Positions 61,886-64,000 of a stretch of 64,000 bases of DNA are shown here, piece after piece; within the stretch, counting starts at the first letter, position 1, and every line of letters begins with the position of its first letter. This DNA comes from Alphaproteobacteria bacterium (GTDB taxonomy: Bacteria > Pseudomonadota > Alphaproteobacteria > Caulobacterales > Parvularculaceae): positions 30,244-94,243 of the forward strand of contig WGLT01000019.1 of NCBI GenBank assembly GCA_016125425.1, in the 5' to 3' direction. The notes beneath the pieces are model-generated. The model searched no databases, was not told the origin of the DNA, and saw only the letters and a program-made list of their open reading frames with translations. The translations under genes and the position numbers were made by a program.

Positions 61886-62047
61886 CGCCGACAGTCTTCC
61901 CCTCCATCGACCCGATAACCCCGATCATCGTGAGCCTAGCATCGAGGCCCGTGCAAATCGAGCCTGACGCGGGGAGAATGACGGGCTGGCGCCGGCGGCG
62001 GTGCGCCGCTATGGCTGCCGGGGAACGCAAGCGAAAGGAAGATGCGG
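61886..62047. other. Divergent intergenic region, VanY / histidine phosphatase
   Basis: These 162 bases separate divergent genes. A ribosome-binding AAAGGAAG lies at 62034-62041. No clear promoter was recognised. Confidence 0.4.
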
Positions 62048-62785
62048 ATGACGCAGCCCGGACGGCGGCGGATCTATCTGATGCGGCACGGACATGTCGA
62101 CTATTTCGCGCCCGAATTGACCGAACCGCGTTCTGTCCCGCTTACCGAAGACGGCCGTCGCCAGGCCCGCGCCTGTCGCGACGCGCTGCGCCATGTGCCG
62201 TTCGATATCGCCCTGCATTCCGGATTGCCCCGAACGCGCGAGACCTGCGAAATCATTCTCGCCGCGAATGCGAACGCGCCCGCGCCTTGCGCGGAGCCAG
62301 GGTTTGAAGAGCTGAAAAGCGGCTGGATCCGCGCGACCTCCCGCGAAGAACTGGCGGCGCGCATCGCATTCTGCTTTGACGGCGCGGAAGAGGACGGGGC
62401 GCGCTTTCTACCGGACGGGGAAAAATTCGCCGACGCCGAACGCCGGATTGTCTCCGCGCTCGAGAAAACCATCCTGACGCGCGCTTGGCGGACCGCCCTG
62501 ATCGTCGCCCATGAGGGCGTCAACCGGATCATTCTCGGGTGGACGACGGGCGGCGGCCTCAAATCCGTCGCCGCCTTCGAGCAGGACCTGTGCTGCGTCA
62601 ACATCATCGATGTCGACGTTACGCCCGCGGCCGGAGGCGGGCTCCAGGTCGAGCGCGCCGTCCTCAAGGCGGCGAATGTGACGCCCTATGACTATGTGAA
62701 GGGCGGGCTGCCGCGCACCAGCCTCGAGCATCTGTTCGAGGTCGATTTCGGCGGCGCAAGACCGCGCGGCGTCTCACAATCTTGA
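62048..62785 (+). CDS. Histidine phosphatase-family protein
   Basis: A 245-residue phosphoglycerate-mutase-like enzyme. YLMRHGHVDYF contains the catalytic RHG (Arg13-His14), and LIVAHEGVNRIIL carries the second His (155). HSGLPRTRETCEII is the usual substrate-pocket region. ATG 62048 is chosen because it lies 6 bases from AAAGGAAG; an ATG two codons upstream is possible. The substrate is unknown. It may end before a separate transcription unit at 62873. Confidence 0.85.
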   Translation: MTQPGRRRIYLMRHGHVDYFAPELTEPRSVPLTEDGRRQARACRDALRHVPFDIALHSGLPRTRETCEIILAANANAPAPCAEPGFEELKSGWIRATSREELAARIAFCFDGAEEDGARFLPDGEKFADAERRIVSALEKTILTRAWRTALIVAHEGVNRIILGWTTGGGLKSVAAFEQDLCCVNIIDVDVTPAAGGGLQVERAVLKAANVTPYDYVKGGLPRTSLEHLFEVDFGGARPRGVSQS

Positions 62786-62872
62786 CAATTTCGACCCTAC
62801 CGCTCGCCCCGAGTTTTGGTTAAGCTCCCGTAAGGTCTCTCGGGGCCTTGGGGAACGGGTGAGGGTCAAGCC

Positions 62873-63736
62873 ATGGCGTATGGTGTCAAGCAGGGCGTGA
62901 AAGCGCCGGGGGAGTTCGGCGTCACCGATTTGATGGGGTTGGCGCTGGCGGGGGCGGCCGGGATCATCGCGGCGCTCATCACCGACTACAAGCAGAAGGG
63001 CGAAGCGTCCGCCCTCTATACGATCAACCAATGGGTCTCGACGGCGGGCCGCATGGCCGGGTTCGGCGACGTGCCGCTCTGGGTCGTCGTCGTCGGACTG
63101 ATTGCGATCGGCGCGGGGTCCATTTTCTATTTCCAGCCGATCACCCGGCAGGGGGCCTTCGCGCAGGGCTTCGGCCTGCTCGCGGTTCTCATGACGTCCG
63201 TGCCGTCGGACATCGCCGGCGCGCTCCAGGGAGCGAACACCGCCGGTCTTCCAGGGCTCGGACCGGCGGCGATGAATCGCGAAGCGGCGAGCTCCGGCAT
63301 TGTGCCCGCAGTCTATACGGTGAACGAAGGCGCGCGCGCGCAGGTCTATCAGGTCGCGGATTCGACCGACAGGTTTCAGGTCACGATCACCATCAATCTG
63401 CCGGACGGCCTCAAAGGCAGCATGGATCAGTTGATCCGTACAGGGAATTTGCGCGGCCGCCTTCATAACGAAGCGACGAACGCAACGTATAATCTTTTCC
63501 GCAGCGCGGGAGCGACGGTTCAAAATGTCGGCAACAGCATCGTGATCCGCGCGGGCGTGCCGCGCGGGCCAGGCGACACCAACCGGCTCTGGGTGCGTAT
63601 CGAGTGCGAGGGTTATTTGATCCAGGAGACATCGGCCGACGCCCGCGCGGGCGAGCCGCTCAACTGGCAGATCGATATGCAGCCGTCGAAGACTCCGCTT
63701 TTCATTCAGCGGCTCAACAAATCCTATTGGTTCTGA
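62873..63736 (+). CDS. Membrane protein of unknown function
   Basis: I do not recognise a family. The 287-residue product has three hydrophobic segments (about 17-36, 66-84 and 95-114). A hydrophilic C-terminal half, about 140-287, is likely outside the membrane. That half contains FQVTITINLPDGLKG and ends with DMQPSKTPLFIQRLNKSYWF, suggesting a beta-sandwich. A GAGG ribosome-binding sequence lies about 9 bases before the ATG. The RHS fragment begins immediately after its stop codon. It may belong to a secretion or envelope-associated unit, but nothing in the sequence proves this. Confidence 0.6.
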   Translation: MAYGVKQGVKAPGEFGVTDLMGLALAGAAGIIAALITDYKQKGEASALYTINQWVSTAGRMAGFGDVPLWVVVVGLIAIGAGSIFYFQPITRQGAFAQGFGLLAVLMTSVPSDIAGALQGANTAGLPGLGPAAMNREAASSGIVPAVYTVNEGARAQVYQVADSTDRFQVTITINLPDGLKGSMDQLIRTGNLRGRLHNEATNATYNLFRSAGATVQNVGNSIVIRAGVPRGPGDTNRLWVRIECEGYLIQETSADARAGEPLNWQIDMQPSKTPLFIQRLNKSYWF

Positions 63737-64000
63737 CGACCTCTCGAGGGGGCGCGGCGCCCGACGAAACGCTGGTCTGGTATGAGGGCTCCGGGACCTC
63801 CGACCGGCGCTGGCTGATGACGGACCCGCGGGGCTCGGTCGTCGCCATCGCCGACGGCACGGGCGCGGTCACCAATATCAACAAATATGACGAATACGGA
63901 GCGCCGTCGATCGGGGCCCCAACCCCGATCGACCCGGCAATATCGGGCGCTTCCAGTATACGGGGCAGATGTGGTTAGCCGAGGCGGGCGTCTATTACTA
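63737..64000 (+). pseudogene. RHS-repeat core fragment, truncated and frameshifted
   Basis: The translation contains WYEGSGTSDRRWLMTDPRGS, VVAIADGTGAVTNINKYDEY and, in another frame, NIGRFQYTGQMWLAEAGVYY. These are consecutive pieces of the RHS-associated core domain. No start codon or upstream YD-repeats belong to it: it begins abruptly after the stop of the preceding gene. The two pieces are in different frames, with the shift within 63907-63935 at a palindrome. It continues past the window end, so a larger RHS gene downstream is possible. An assembly error is an alternative. Confidence 0.75.
63906..63933. repeat. 28-base palindromic insertion in the RHS core
   Basis: An 11-bp perfect inverted repeat (63906-63916 with 63923-63933) surrounds CCCCAA. 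Removing 29 bases (63907-63935) would rejoin the two RHS frames as DEYGAP-GNIGRFQYTG, so it looks like a small insertion. Confidence 0.6.

Noticed and set aside
60146..61918. A 590-residue open frame on the plus strand antisense to the VanY gene
   Set aside because: It shows no domain or plausible start. GC-rich genes often leave long antisense frames, while the minus-strand gene has clear catalytic motifs.

Overview
This window is a chromosomal segment of a GC-rich alphaproteobacterium. The evidence is the gene order bamA-skp-lpxD-fabZ-lpxA-lpxI-lpxB with LpxI rather than LpxH, the secE-nusG-rplKA / rplJL-rpoBC / rpsLG-fusA-tuf / S10-spc / rpsMK-rpoA-rplQ superblock, a 101-residue S14 without cysteine zinc motifs, and a hpnN-type lipid RND exporter. 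An M20 hydrolase-astA-astD cluster and a degenerate GGDEF regulator fit the Caulobacterales/Hyphomonadales/Parvularculales branch, but genus cannot be decided from the sequence alone. Most of the window is core genome. No CRISPR array, rRNA gene, integrase or complete insertion sequence was seen.

Layout. 1-7115: outer-membrane assembly and lipid A genes (bamA 5' truncated by the window edge, skp, lpxD, fabZ, lpxA, lpxI, lpxB). 7112-9948, minus strand: cytochrome c maturation genes in the unusual order ccmD-ccmA-ccmB-ccmC-ccmE. 10152-11302: a secreted GIN-domain protein, then tRNA-Trp. 11383-46460: translation and transcription machinery. This block is interrupted at 13928-16366 by a small secreted protein and a minus-strand ABC exporter, and at 26541-27536 by a minus-strand sulfotransferase of different base composition. 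46569-47829: a translationally coupled VOC / ArsR / SRPBCC operon with a candidate ArsR operator. 47953-52084: Do-type protease lipoprotein, glutathione S-transferase, rarA, MlaC-like protein. 52202-54826: hpnN. 54999-58752: arginine succinyltransferase-type catabolism genes. 58760-62785: degenerate GGDEF protein, TPR-VanY peptidase, histidine phosphatase. 62873-64000: an unknown membrane protein, then a truncated and frameshifted RHS core fragment running off the end.

Regulation. Several promoters resemble TTGnnn-N16/17-TAnnnn (tRNA-Trp, secE, rplK, rplJ, rpsL, rpsM). The most interesting pattern is that hairpin-plus-T-tract elements lie between a promoter and the first gene of ribosomal operons (rplKA, rplJL, more weakly rpsM) or directly before the first gene (rpsJ). 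The rplJ example cannot be the terminator of an upstream gene, because the upstream gene is divergent. This suggests that transcription attenuation may be a recurrent control of ribosomal protein synthesis in this lineage. That is inference and has not been demonstrated.

Other points to examine: a displaced ccmD, an adenylate kinase whose DGFPRT motif reads DGAVRT, an M20 hydrolase that might replace AstE, and a palindrome at the RHS frameshift.
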